Shown: positions 45,029 through 53,070 of the stretch, in pieces
How the letters are laid out: the number at the start of each line of letters is the position of its first letter
Position numbering within the stretch: position 1 is the stretch's first letter
Assembly (NCBI RefSeq): GCF_902499335.1
Contig: NZ_CABVQK010000010.1
Span: 264,308 to 328,307, forward strand
Direction of reading: 5' to 3'
DNA length: 64,000 nt
From: Burkholderia lata
GTDB taxonomy: Bacteria > Pseudomonadota > Gammaproteobacteria > Burkholderiales > Burkholderiaceae
The notes under the pieces: generated by a model
What the model was told of the DNA's origin: nothing
The model's database searches: none
The model's input: only the letters and a program-made list of their open reading frames with translations
Position numbers and translations under genes: made by a program

Positions 45029-45130
45029 GATGAAACGGCCCCCACGCCCTCTTCGTTCAATGCCCCCCGAGGGGGCGGTCAGCCTCCTTGGGGCGGCCTG
45101 GCGGAGGCTGACATGAACGGCCCCGCACGC
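45022..45130 (+). repeat. Hairpin-rich insert flanked by imperfect direct repeats between xdhB and xdhC
   Basis: A 26-base segment at 45022-45047 (beginning AGGCTGAGATGAAACGG) recurs almost exactly at 45105-45130. Between them are GCCCCC-CGA-GGGGGC-type (45062-45076) and GTCAGCCTCC/GGAGGCTGAC (45078-45087 and 45103-45112) inverted repeats. This looks like a REP/PRE-type intergenic element or a deletion scar. No second copy of the element was seen elsewhere in the window. Confidence 0.65.
45030..45116 (+). CDS. 28-residue reading frame spanning the insert (possible coupling ORF)
   Basis: An ATG two bases after the xdhB stop opens a frame of 28 codons through the hairpin insert. It ends in a TGA that overlaps the xdhC ATG by 4 bases (ATGA). 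The peptide, rich in Arg and Pro at first, resembles no known protein. It may simply carry ribosomes from xdhB to xdhC. It may equally be fortuitous. Confidence 0.3.
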   Translation: MKRPPRPLRSMPPEGAVSLLGAAWRRLT

Positions 45131-45730
45131 TCGCTCCGCACCGCGTCGACCCCGGCGTTCGCGCCGGGCACCGGCCAGCGCAACCGCGCGACCGGCACGC
45201 CGGCGCCGATGCACATCGTGCTGTTCGGCGCCGGGCACGTCGGTCACGCGCTGGTGACGCTGCTCGGCGCGCTGCCGTGCGTCGTGCAGTGGGTCGACAC
45301 GCGCGACGAGCTGTTCCCGGACGAATGTCCGCCGAACGTGCAGCCGGAGCCCACCGACACGCCGGAGGCCGTCGTCGACGCGGCGCCGCCCGGCGCGTAC
45401 TTCCTCGTGATGACGCACAACCACGCGCTCGACTTCTCGCTCGCCGCGCAGATCATGCGGCGGCGCGACTACGCGTACTTCGGGATGATCGGCTCGCGTA
45501 CCAAGCGGGTGAAGTTCGAGCGCCGGCTTGCCGCGCGCGGCGTCGATCCGGCGCGGCTCGTGGAGATGGTGTGCCCGATCGGCGTCGCGGGCATCATCGA
45601 CAAGGCGCCGGGCGCGATCGCGGTGGCCGTGTGCGCGGAGCTGCTGCAGGCGCGCTCGGGCATGCCGGTGGCCGACGCGAAGGCCGCCGCAGCGGGGCGC
45701 GCGCGCGACGACGTGTCCTGCGCGCGGTAG
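45113..45730 (+). CDS. xdhC: XdhC accessory protein lacking the N-terminal domain
   Basis: The 205-residue product has the XdhC C-terminal Rossmann domain: MHIVLFGAGHVGHALVTLLG near residue 33, YFLVMTHNHALDFSLAAQIM, YFGMIGSRTKRVKFERRL and CPIGVAGIIDKAPGAIAVAV. XdhC binds molybdenum cofactor, promotes its sulfuration and inserts it in XdhB. The usual XdhC/CoxI N-terminal domain (about 100 residues, with a GSxPR motif) is missing; the first 30 residues are Ala/Arg/Thr-rich and unrelated. Only 84 bases separate it from xdhB, so the domain is not encoded upstream. Function may be reduced. Confidence 0.82.
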   Translation: MNGPARSLRTASTPAFAPGTGQRNRATGTPAPMHIVLFGAGHVGHALVTLLGALPCVVQWVDTRDELFPDECPPNVQPEPTDTPEAVVDAAPPGAYFLVMTHNHALDFSLAAQIMRRRDYAYFGMIGSRTKRVKFERRLAARGVDPARLVEMVCPIGVAGIIDKAPGAIAVAVCAELLQARSGMPVADAKAAAAGRARDDVSCAR

Positions 45731-45818
45731 CGCCGCGCGGCCAGCGCACGGCCGCGCGTTTTTGCATACACTGCACGACGACGCGCGGCACCGGGCCGCG
45801 CCTTACCGTGTACGCACC

Positions 45819-46220
45819 ATGTCCGATCACCAGGTCTATCTCGCCACGCTCGATACGAGCCTCCTCGCCATCGAGCGCTGGCTGTCCGGCGTCGATACCG
45901 CGCCCGAGGCGCTCGACGCGCTGCTCGCCGCGTTCTCCGCCGAATTCACGATGATCCTGACCGACGGCCGCGAGGTCGATCACGACGGTACGCGCGCGCT
46001 GTTCGCGAAGCTCGCCGGCGCGAAGCCGGGGCTGCGCATCACGCTGTCGGAAACCCGCGTGCTCGTGGCCGACGCGTCGCATGCGGTGATCACCTATCTC
46101 GAAGCGCAGCACGCGGCCTCGGGCGAGCTGCCCGCGCGCCGCGCGACCGCCGTGTTCGAGCGCGGCGCGGCGGGTGTCGTGCGCTGGACCCATCTGCAGG
46201 AAACCTTCTGCACGGCCTGA
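45819..46220 (+). CDS. SnoaL/DUF4440-like protein
   Basis: The 133-residue protein resembles the NTF2-like/DUF4440 fold: LLAIERWLSGVDTAPEALDALLAAFSAEFTMIL at the start, then a DGREVDHDG turn, and beta-strand-rich C-terminal parts ending TAVFERGAAGVVRWTHLQETF. No catalytic residues can be assigned. The ATG at 45819 begins the similarity. It lies 88 bases after xdhC on the same strand and could be co-transcribed. Confidence 0.65.
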   Translation: MSDHQVYLATLDTSLLAIERWLSGVDTAPEALDALLAAFSAEFTMILTDGREVDHDGTRALFAKLAGAKPGLRITLSETRVLVADASHAVITYLEAQHAASGELPARRATAVFERGAAGVVRWTHLQETFCTA

Positions 46221-46254
46221 ACTCGAGCGGCCGTGCCGCGTCTTGCGCCGCGGC

Positions 46255-47202
46255 TCAGCGCTTGCGGCCGCGGGGAACCGTCAGCTCGTCGGACACGCTC
46301 TGCATCAGCGCGCACAGCCACGCGATGTCGGTCGGGCGGTCGGGCTGCGGATGCGTGAGCAGGTAGCTCTTGATGCGCGGGAACGGCACCGGCGGCGTGA
46401 CGACCACGAGCGGCAGCAACTGCGCATAGTGCGTCGCGAAGCGGCGCGTCGTCGTGAAGATCAGGTCCGACTGCATCAGCACCTGCGGCACGATCCCGAA
46501 GTACGGCAGCGTCGTCACGATGCGCCGCGTGAGGCGCGCGCGAGCGAGGCCGATCTCGATCGCGTTGCGCTTGTCGCCGGTGTACGGCGTCGGCGCGACG
46601 TGCGCGGCCGACGCGTACGCTTCGCGCGTGAGCGGCACGCGCGCGAGCGGGTGCGCATCGCGCATCAGGCACACGATCGTGTCGGAGAACAGGTCCTGGC
46701 GCGCGAACTGCGGGTCGGGCTTCGGCCAGTTGCCGATCACGAGATCGAGCGCGCCCGATTCGAGCGCGCCCGCGTGGTCGAGCGCGGGATTCAGCGAATC
46801 GATTTCCAGGTGCGCATGCGGCGCCGCGTCGCGAAAGCGCTCGATCAGCGTCGGCATGAAGAAATCGTTCAGGTAGTCGGGCGCGGCGACGCGGAACGTG
46901 CGCCGAGCGGACGACGGATCGAAGTCGCCGTGCGGCGTCGCGATGAAGTCGACCTCGCGCAGCGCGCGCTGCGCGGCCTCGAGCAGCGACGCGCCGTATT
47001 CGGTCGGCACCATCCCGGATTTGCCGCGCACGAGGATCGGGTCGTTCAGCGTTTCGCGCAGCTTGCGCAGCGCGGTGCTGATCGCGGGCTGGGTCTGGTT
47101 CAGCCGCAGCGCGGCCTGCGTGACGCTGCGCTCGAGCAGCAGCGTGCGCAACACGCGCACGAGCCAGATATCGAGCGAGGCGGTACGGTCGTCGTCTTCC
47201 AT
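46255..47202 (-). CDS. LysR-family transcriptional regulator
   Basis: The 315-residue protein has a LysR helix-turn-helix (LLERSVTQAALRLNQTQPAISTALRKL) and a substrate-binding domain with GKSGMVPTEYGASLLE, in the style of LysR proteins of the NodD/LinR/PnbR group. Its target is unknown; the HCCA isomerase-like gene directly upstream on the same strand is a candidate. It faces the SnoaL-like gene tail to tail. Confidence 0.9.
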   Translation of the reverse strand: MEDDDRTASLDIWLVRVLRTLLLERSVTQAALRLNQTQPAISTALRKLRETLNDPILVRGKSGMVPTEYGASLLEAAQRALREVDFIATPHGDFDPSSARRTFRVAAPDYLNDFFMPTLIERFRDAAPHAHLEIDSLNPALDHAGALESGALDLVIGNWPKPDPQFARQDLFSDTIVCLMRDAHPLARVPLTREAYASAAHVAPTPYTGDKRNAIEIGLARARLTRRIVTTLPYFGIVPQVLMQSDLIFTTTRRFATHYAQLLPLVVVTPPVPFPRIKSYLLTHPQPDRPTDIAWLCALMQSVSDELTVPRGRKR

Positions 47203-47270
47203 CGTAGGGGGTGATTCGGGTGAAGCGTAACCTTACCGCAGCCGCGCGTTGCCGTGCGTGATACCGGCCA

Positions 47271-47909
47271 TCACGCACGACCCTTCGGCAGCGTGCTGAT
47301 CCGGTTGACCTCGCGCGATTCGAGCCAGTTCGGCGTGCGCGCGCAGTACAGCACCATCGGCAGCGCGTCCTCGCCCCAGAACAGCTGCTGGTTCATCCAG
47401 AACGTCGGCACGCCGAACACGCCGAGCGCGATCGCGTCGTCGGTGTTGCGGCGCAACTGCGCGCTCGTCTCCTCGAACTCGATCAGCTCGTCGCCGTGCC
47501 CGACGCCGACGCGTTCGCACAATGCGGCGAACCCGTCCGGCGTCGACGGATCGTTGCCGTCGTGCCAGATGAAGCGGAACATTTCCAGCACGGTCGCGAT
47601 GTCGGCGCGCAGCGCGATCGCGAGGCGCAACACCTTGTCGGAATCGAACGGATGGGCGGGCGGCATCTTGAAGCGGATGCCGAGCTGCTCGGCGCGAAAC
47701 AGCGCGTGACGGTACGTGAACACGCGCTTGGCCGGCACGTCGGCGCTCGAGCGTTGCCCCCAGTGGCGCTGCAGGTCGGGCAGCGACACCGCGACGGGCT
47801 CGAACGGCACGTCCGGCCATTTGTCGAGCTGTTCGAGCAACAGGTAGGAGAACGGCGACACGAAGTCGTAGAACCAGGCGGGTTGGGCAGTGTCGAGGCC
47901 GGTTGTCAT
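47271..47909 (-). CDS. 2-hydroxychromene-2-carboxylate isomerase-like protein (DsbA/kappa-GST fold)
   Basis: The 212-residue protein begins AWFYDFVSPFSYLLLEQLDKW, with the serine of the kappa-GST active site in place of CxxC. It continues with FTYRHALFRAEQLGIRFKMP and AIALGVFGVPTFWMNQQLFWGEDAL, the cis-Pro loop region. The fold serves glutathione-dependent isomerases in naphthalene-type catabolism, but close relatives occur outside such pathways. The ATG at 47909 follows TGGAG. The long upstream frame is ignored. Confidence 0.85.
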   Translation of the reverse strand: MTTGLDTAQPAWFYDFVSPFSYLLLEQLDKWPDVPFEPVAVSLPDLQRHWGQRSSADVPAKRVFTYRHALFRAEQLGIRFKMPPAHPFDSDKVLRLAIALRADIATVLEMFRFIWHDGNDPSTPDGFAALCERVGVGHGDELIEFEETSAQLRRNTDDAIALGVFGVPTFWMNQQLFWGEDALPMVLYCARTPNWLESREVNRISTLPKGRA

Positions 47910-48003
47910 GGCGATCTCCAGAGGGTAGGGCGTGCGGCGCCCGGCGGCGGCCTCCATGTTACGCGGCGGCGCGCGCATGCGGCAATGATCGCGGATCGTC
48001 CGC

Positions 48004-49428
48004 TTACGCGGAACCGGGAGTCGCCCGAGGGGGCGTGCCGGCCGGCGGTGCGGCCTCGGCACGTGCGCCCGGCGTGCCGGCCGGCGTGTCATGGTCGTGC
48101 GCGGTGAGCCGTTCGCGTACGAAGCCGATGTGCTCGCGCAGCACGTAGAACTGCCCGGCATAGGCCAGCGGCATCTTCATCCGGTTCACGGCTTCCTCGA
48201 TGTCGTCGAGCTCGTCGAGCAGCTGCACGCGCTCCTCGGCCGTGTGTTCGCCGAGCGCGCTGCGCTCGAGCGCGATCAGCGCGCCGTACCAGCGATAGAT
48301 GCGCGAGCGCACGCGCCAGCCGTACAGCGATGGCACGAGCCGCAGCCCCGGGATCAGCACGACGATCAGCGGGACGACCACGACGAGCAGCCGGTCGACG
48401 AGGCTCGCGACCCAGAACGGCAGCCGTCGGTACAGGAAGGTCTTGCCCGATTTGTAGTAGCGCGCGGCGTCGTCGGAGAGCTGGAAGCCGCGCGTGACGG
48501 GCGACGGGAATTCACCCGCGTGCTGCAGGATCGTCGCGTGGCCGTGCACTTCGCGCGCGGCCTCGATCAGCAGGTCGGACAGCGCGGGGTGCAGCGAGTC
48601 GCGCGCGACGAGCTCGATGGTCGGCGCGACCGTGTGGATGTCGGCGGGCGGCAGGTTCTGGCCGAGATCGTAGACGCCCATCGGCAGCGTGATCGCGGTC
48701 AGGTACGGAAAGCGCCGCGCGTACGCCTCGGCCTGCGTGAACGAATACACGTGCACGCCCGGCGCGCGGAACAGCTTCGCCATCACCGGGATCTGCGTCG
48801 AGTCGCCGGACAGGAACGCCGCGTCGATCTTGCCGTCGAGCAGCGCGGCGGCCGCGTCCTCGCCGGCGGTCGGCAGCAGCTCGGTCGAGCCGCCCGGCAC
48901 GATGCCGTTCATCTTCAGCAACGCGAGGCTCAGCTCGCGCGCGCCGCTGCCTTCCGCGCCGAGCGCGAGCCGCTTGCCCTTGAAGTCGGACAGGCGCGCG
49001 ACGACCGGACCGCGGTACATGATCGCGAGCGGCACGTAGCCGATGCTGCCGAGCGACACGAGGTGTTCGTCGCGCTCCTTCGGGCCGATGCCGCTCTGCA
49101 CGAAGCCGACGTCGACCGGCGCGTTCGGGTTCGACAGCCGCGCGAGGTTCTGGGCGGACCCTTCGGACGATTGGACGTCGAGCGTGACGCCGTTCTTCGC
49201 GAGGATCGTCTTGTATTTCTGCGCGGCGTTCCAGTACGTGCTGCCGGGCGGCCCGGACGAGATCACGAGCGTGGACGGCGGCGCCGGCTGGATCAGCTTG
49301 ACCGCGACCCAGACGGCCGCGACGGCGAGCAGCACGGTGGGGCCGATCGACAGTGCGAGGTCGCGCCACGACACCGCGACGAAGCGGGCGAGGATGCGGC
49401 GAGGCGGGCGAGGGCGGGCTGGCTTCAT
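48004..49428 (-). CDS. TAXI-family solute-binding protein with membrane anchors
   Basis: The 474-residue protein has an N-terminal membrane anchor (about residues 24-45) and then a TAXI-type TRAP binding domain (TLVISSGPPGSTYWNAAQKYKTIL, VDVGFVQSGI, GAEGSGARELSLALL). A second hydrophobic segment (LLVVVVPLIVVLIPGL, about 355-372) and a C-terminal charged helical region follow. No DctQ or DctM genes are adjacent. It may act as a membrane-tethered sensor or with a distant permease. Confidence 0.85.
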   Translation of the reverse strand: MKPARPRPPRRILARFVAVSWRDLALSIGPTVLLAVAAVWVAVKLIQPAPPSTLVISSGPPGSTYWNAAQKYKTILAKNGVTLDVQSSEGSAQNLARLSNPNAPVDVGFVQSGIGPKERDEHLVSLGSIGYVPLAIMYRGPVVARLSDFKGKRLALGAEGSGARELSLALLKMNGIVPGGSTELLPTAGEDAAAALLDGKIDAAFLSGDSTQIPVMAKLFRAPGVHVYSFTQAEAYARRFPYLTAITLPMGVYDLGQNLPPADIHTVAPTIELVARDSLHPALSDLLIEAAREVHGHATILQHAGEFPSPVTRGFQLSDDAARYYKSGKTFLYRRLPFWVASLVDRLLVVVVPLIVVLIPGLRLVPSLYGWRVRSRIYRWYGALIALERSALGEHTAEERVQLLDELDDIEEAVNRMKMPLAYAGQFYVLREHIGFVRERLTAHDHDTPAGTPGARAEAAPPAGTPPRATPGSA

Positions 49429-49595
49429 GGGGGCGGCGGATGACGCTGGCGTGACGTATCGGTGACGGTCGGACGGTTGTCATGGACGATGCCGATTCTC
49501 GCGGCGATGGTACCCGGTTTCGCGTTGCATGCGCGAGTGGGGCGGCCTGGCGCGGCACCGCGGCGACAGTGGCGGGCGGCCCCGCGTCAAAAGCT

Positions 49596-49624
49596 TTGCG
49601 CTTCCGCGGGCGCTGGATTACATT
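49596..49624 (+). promoter_or_regulatory. Putative promoter of the BON gene
   Basis: TTGCGC and TACATT are 17 bases apart within the 438-base gene-free stretch 49429-49866. If used, it gives a leader of about 235 bases. A CGGCCGT/ACGGCCG hairpin (49823-49843) lies just before the strong AAGGAG ribosome site of the gene. Confidence 0.4.
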
Positions 49625-49866
49625 GTGCGACGCAGCCGCGCCCGATTCGCGCGCGACCCGGCACGCAATCAGACCGGGCGCGTCCGGCCGGCGGCTGTCC
49701 GGCCCGGCCGGCCCGCTTTCGCGTGCGCCGGCCGCCAGCCCGTCTCGCCTCTCTCGTATCGCCGTGGAAAACACCGGCTGTCCCGCCCGTTCGCGCGCGG
49801 GCCGGCTGTTTTTGGGGGTATCCGGCCGTACTGTGCACGGCCGTTCCGGAGTGATAAGGAGATAGC

Positions 49867-50232
49867 ATGAAGTCGATCGTGTTGAGAGCGTTGGGCGTCG
49901 CCGCCGTGGCGGCCTGTCTGTCGGGCAGCGTGTATGCGCAGTCGAGCGATGCAGCGGCAACGGAAGCGCCCGCGGCTGCGACCAGCGCGCCGAAGGCCGC
50001 CGCGAAAACCGCGAAGAAGGCGAACCGCAAGCTCGGCTACGCGGTGCGCAAGGCGATTTCGAAGGAATCCGGCGTGAACGTGTCGAACCTCGTCGTGCGT
50101 TCGAAGGGTGGCGCGATCACGCTGGAAGGCACGATGCCGGCCCAGGACCAGATCGACAAGGCCGAAGCTGCAGCCAAGGGCGTGAAGGGCGTGACGTCGG
50201 TCGCGAACAAGCTGACGGTTCAGCAGCAGTGA
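49867..50232 (+). CDS. BON-domain periplasmic protein
   Basis: The 121-residue protein has a signal peptide ending VYAQ, an Ala/Lys-rich linker and one BON domain (KLGYAVRKAISKESGVNVSNL, then GGAITLEGTM and AAKGVKGVTSVANKLTV). BON domains, as in OsmY, bind membranes or periplasmic partners under osmotic or envelope stress. It has a very good ribosome site (AAGGAG, 7 bases). It is flanked by its own promoter region and terminator and stands alone. Confidence 0.9.
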   Translation: MKSIVLRALGVAAVAACLSGSVYAQSSDAAATEAPAAATSAPKAAAKTAKKANRKLGYAVRKAISKESGVNVSNLVVRSKGGAITLEGTMPAQDQIDKAEAAAKGVKGVTSVANKLTVQQQ

Positions 50233-50235
50233 TGC

Positions 50236-50299
50236 CGGGCGGCGGCGCGCAAGCGCCGCGTGCGCCCGTTTTCAGGCGGGCCCCGGCATGCCGGGGCCC
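50236..50299 (+). terminator. Terminator of the BON gene plus a perfect palindrome
   Basis: A GC-rich hairpin around a GCAA-type loop (about 50236-50268) is followed by TTTTC. A second, perfect 22-bp palindrome (50278-50299) ends with GTTT. Either could end the transcript. Confidence 0.6.
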
Positions 50300-50368
50300 G
50301 TTTGCGCTTGAGAGGCCGCAAGCCGCACGAAGCGGCGGCGGACCGATAACGATATCGAGAGGGCGGCG

Positions 50369-52459
50369 ATGACGAGGCTCGGGTGGGGCAGGCGGATGGT
50401 TTTCGGCGCGGCGCTGGCCGCGGTCACGATACTCGGCGCCTGCAACGGCGACGATTCGGCCGAGCGCAACCGGTTGCCCGGTTTCGTGTCCGGCAGCGTG
50501 CGCACGACCGCTTATGACGGCGCGAGCGACGACCTGCTGACGGCCGGCCTCGGCAAGACGGGCCTCGGCTCGGCGACCGCCCCCGGCTTCGCGAATGCCG
50601 CCCGGCCGACGAGCGCCGAGCTGCGCCGCCTCGCGATCTGGTCGAACTACCGCGCGATCGTCGACATGAGCGCGAACGGTGGCTACGGCCGCTTCTGGGG
50701 GCCGAACGTCGACCTCGACGGCAACGACACGCTCGGCCAGGGCAAGATTCCCGGCACCGAATATCTCGCGTACTCCGACGACGGCAGCGGCAGCAAGAAC
50801 GTCACGCTGCTCGTGCAGGTGCCCGCCAGCTTCAATCCCGCGCAGCCTTGCATCGTCACCGCGACGTCGTCGGGCTCGCGCGGTGTGTACGGTGCGATTT
50901 CCGCGGCCGGCGAATGGGCGCTTAAGCGCGGCTGCGCGGTGGCCTACAACGACAAGGGCGGCGGCAACGGCGCGCACGAGCTCATGTCGGATACCGTCAC
51001 GCTGATCGACGGCACGCTCGCCAACGCGGTGCTGGCCGGCACCGCGAGCCTGTTCACCGCGAACGTCACCAGCGGCGATCTCGCCGCGTTCAATTCCCGC
51101 TTCCCGAACCGCTATGCGTTCAAGCACGCGCATTCGCAGCAGAATCCCGAGCAGGACTGGGGGCGCGTGACGCTGCAGTCGGTCGAGTTCGCGTACTGGG
51201 CGCTCAACGAGCAGTTCGGACCGCTGATCGACGGCTCGCATCACGGCGTGCGCTATCGCGCGGGCGACATCACGACGATCGCCGCGTCGGTCAGCAACGG
51301 CGGCGGCGCATCGCTCGCGGCGGCCGAGCAGGACAACCGCGGCTGGATCACCGCGGTCGTGGTCGGCGAACCGCAGATCAACGTGCGGATGGCGCCGAAC
51401 GCCGTCGTGCGCTCGGGCGGCCAGCCCGTGCCGTCGTTCGGCCGGCCGCTGGCCGACTACGCGACGCTCGCGAACCTGCTGGAGCCGTGCGCGGCCGCGT
51501 CGGCGTCGCTCGCCGGCGCGCCGTACCTGAGCGCGCTGCCGCTGGCGACCACGCAGTCGATCCGCACGCAGCGCTGCGCGACGCTCGCCGCGGCCGGGCT
51601 CGTGTCGGGGGCCGATACGCAAAGCCAGGCCGCCGACGCGCTCGCGCAGCTCCATGCGGCCGGCTACCTCGCCGATTCCGACCTGCTGCAGGCGCCGATG
51701 TGGGATTCGCAGGCGATTCCGGCGATCGCGGTCACGTATGCGAACGCGTACACGCGCTCGCGCGTCACCGACAACCTGTGCAACTTCAGCTTCGCGACGA
51801 CGAACCCGGCGACGGGCGCCGTCGCCGCACCCGCCACGTCGCCGATGCCGGCCGTGTTCGGCGTCGGCAACGGCGTGCCGCCGACGGCCGGCATCGACCT
51901 CGTGTTCAACACGGGCGCGGGCGTCGATCACCGGCTCGCGACACCCGATGCGAGCTTCGCGGGCGCGCTGTGCCTGCGCCAGCTGTGGACGAACGGGATG
52001 CTAGGGATGCCCGCGAACGTCGACGCGGTGCGCGTGAACGCGAACCTGCAGGGCAAGCCGGCAATCATCGTGCAGGGCCGCAGCGACGCGCTCGTGCCCG
52101 TGAACCACGCATCGCGTGCGTACGTCGCGCAGAACGGCATCAGCGAAAGCGGGCGCAGCCAGCTCGTGTTCTACGAGGTGACGAACGGCCAGCACTTCGA
52201 CGCGTTCCTGCCGGTGCCGGGCTTCGACACGCGCTTCGTGCCGGTTCATTACTACAACCTGCAGGCGCTGAACCTGATGTGGAAGCACCTGAAGAACGGC
52301 GCGCCGCTGCCGCCGTCGCAGGTGATCCGCACGGTGCCGCGCGGCGGCACGCCGGGCGCCGCGCCCGCGCTGACGAGTGCGAACCTGCCGCCGATCTCGG
52401 CCGCTCCGGGCGCGAATGCGATCACGGTTGGCGCCGGCGCGATCGACGTGCCGCTCTGA
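50369..52459 (+). CDS. D-(-)-3-hydroxybutyrate oligomer hydrolase (lipoprotein)
   Basis: The 696-residue protein matches the 3HB-oligomer hydrolase family of beta-proteobacteria in length and sequence: LRRLAIWSNYRAIVDMSANGGYG, CIVTATSSGSRGVYGAISAAGEW (putative nucleophile in the SSGSRG turn, about S167-S170) and VQGRSDALVPVNHASRAY. The N-terminus has a signal and a lipobox (ILGAC), so it should be exported and lipid-anchored. It cleaves soluble oligomers released from polyhydroxybutyrate. A terminator follows. Confidence 0.92.
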   Translation: MTRLGWGRRMVFGAALAAVTILGACNGDDSAERNRLPGFVSGSVRTTAYDGASDDLLTAGLGKTGLGSATAPGFANAARPTSAELRRLAIWSNYRAIVDMSANGGYGRFWGPNVDLDGNDTLGQGKIPGTEYLAYSDDGSGSKNVTLLVQVPASFNPAQPCIVTATSSGSRGVYGAISAAGEWALKRGCAVAYNDKGGGNGAHELMSDTVTLIDGTLANAVLAGTASLFTANVTSGDLAAFNSRFPNRYAFKHAHSQQNPEQDWGRVTLQSVEFAYWALNEQFGPLIDGSHHGVRYRAGDITTIAASVSNGGGASLAAAEQDNRGWITAVVVGEPQINVRMAPNAVVRSGGQPVPSFGRPLADYATLANLLEPCAAASASLAGAPYLSALPLATTQSIRTQRCATLAAAGLVSGADTQSQAADALAQLHAAGYLADSDLLQAPMWDSQAIPAIAVTYANAYTRSRVTDNLCNFSFATTNPATGAVAAPATSPMPAVFGVGNGVPPTAGIDLVFNTGAGVDHRLATPDASFAGALCLRQLWTNGMLGMPANVDAVRVNANLQGKPAIIVQGRSDALVPVNHASRAYVAQNGISESGRSQLVFYEVTNGQHFDAFLPVPGFDTRFVPVHYYNLQALNLMWKHLKNGAPLPPSQVIRTVPRGGTPGAAPALTSANLPPISAAPGANAITVGAGAIDVPL

Positions 52460-52484
52460 CGGCGCCCGCCGCGTCGCCCTCACG

Positions 52485-52514
52485 AAGCCGGACAGTCGTC
52501 CGGCTTTTTCTTTT
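52485..52514 (+). terminator. Terminator after the 3HB oligomer hydrolase
   Basis: A perfect 9-bp stem, AAGCCGGAC/GTCCGGCTT, with loop AGTC is followed by TTTCTTTT. Confidence 0.9.
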
Positions 52515-53070
52515 GGTGGCGTGGAATCGGTCCCGTGCCGCCTTTTATTCGAATGACGAGCGCAGTAACAAATTGTTACTTTACGGCGGTAAATCAGAAC
52601 CATAATATGCGCCGGTATTTTCACTTAATTTAATAAATTACAGATAAGAGATATTCCTTTCCGTTTAGTTAATCGATCCTTTCGATTTTATTAAATCGGC
52701 TCGAGTCGCGATTGGTCGCCGTTTTGCGATTAATCGGCATCTCGCCGAGGGGGATTGTTCGTCTGTTCGAAGCGAGGCGCCCTTGTTGGGCGGGCCTTGC
52801 GGGGCGTGTTTTTGCTGTCGATTTTGTGCGTATGCAAATTCGCGGAATGAATTCGTATTGCTGCGGATTATTGAATTGTCGTTCGCAATGGAATTGATTC
52901 CATTGTGCAGTCGCAAAAATATGGGTGGGGTAAATCATGCCGGTCGGTATTCGCCGATCCGGTAAAAAACTCGGAGTGCGTCGCATAACGAATGCATTCC
53001 CGGTGCGGAGCGCCGGCGCAAATGATCCTTTGCGACCGGCGGTATTTATCGTTCTGTTCGAGAGGCAATA
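52515..53070. other. 556-base AT-rich gene-free region before the S10 peptidase
   Basis: No gene with convincing coding character was found. A possible promoter, TTTACG-17-TAATAT (52580-52608), points to the right. An AATCGA/TCGATT inverted repeat lies near 52672-52688. The low GC contrasts with both flanks and suggests a long untranslated leader or an upstream control region of the peptidase gene. Confidence 0.45.

Noticed and set aside
49429..49866. Several overlapping short frames upstream of the BON gene
   Set aside because: They are GC-driven frames in three phases of the same DNA without a ribosome site or similarity to known proteins.
52669..52986. A 105-codon minus-strand frame in the AT-rich gap before the S10 peptidase
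   Set aside because: It has no ribosome site, no recognisable family and codon use unlike neighbouring genes; more likely part of an untranslated region.
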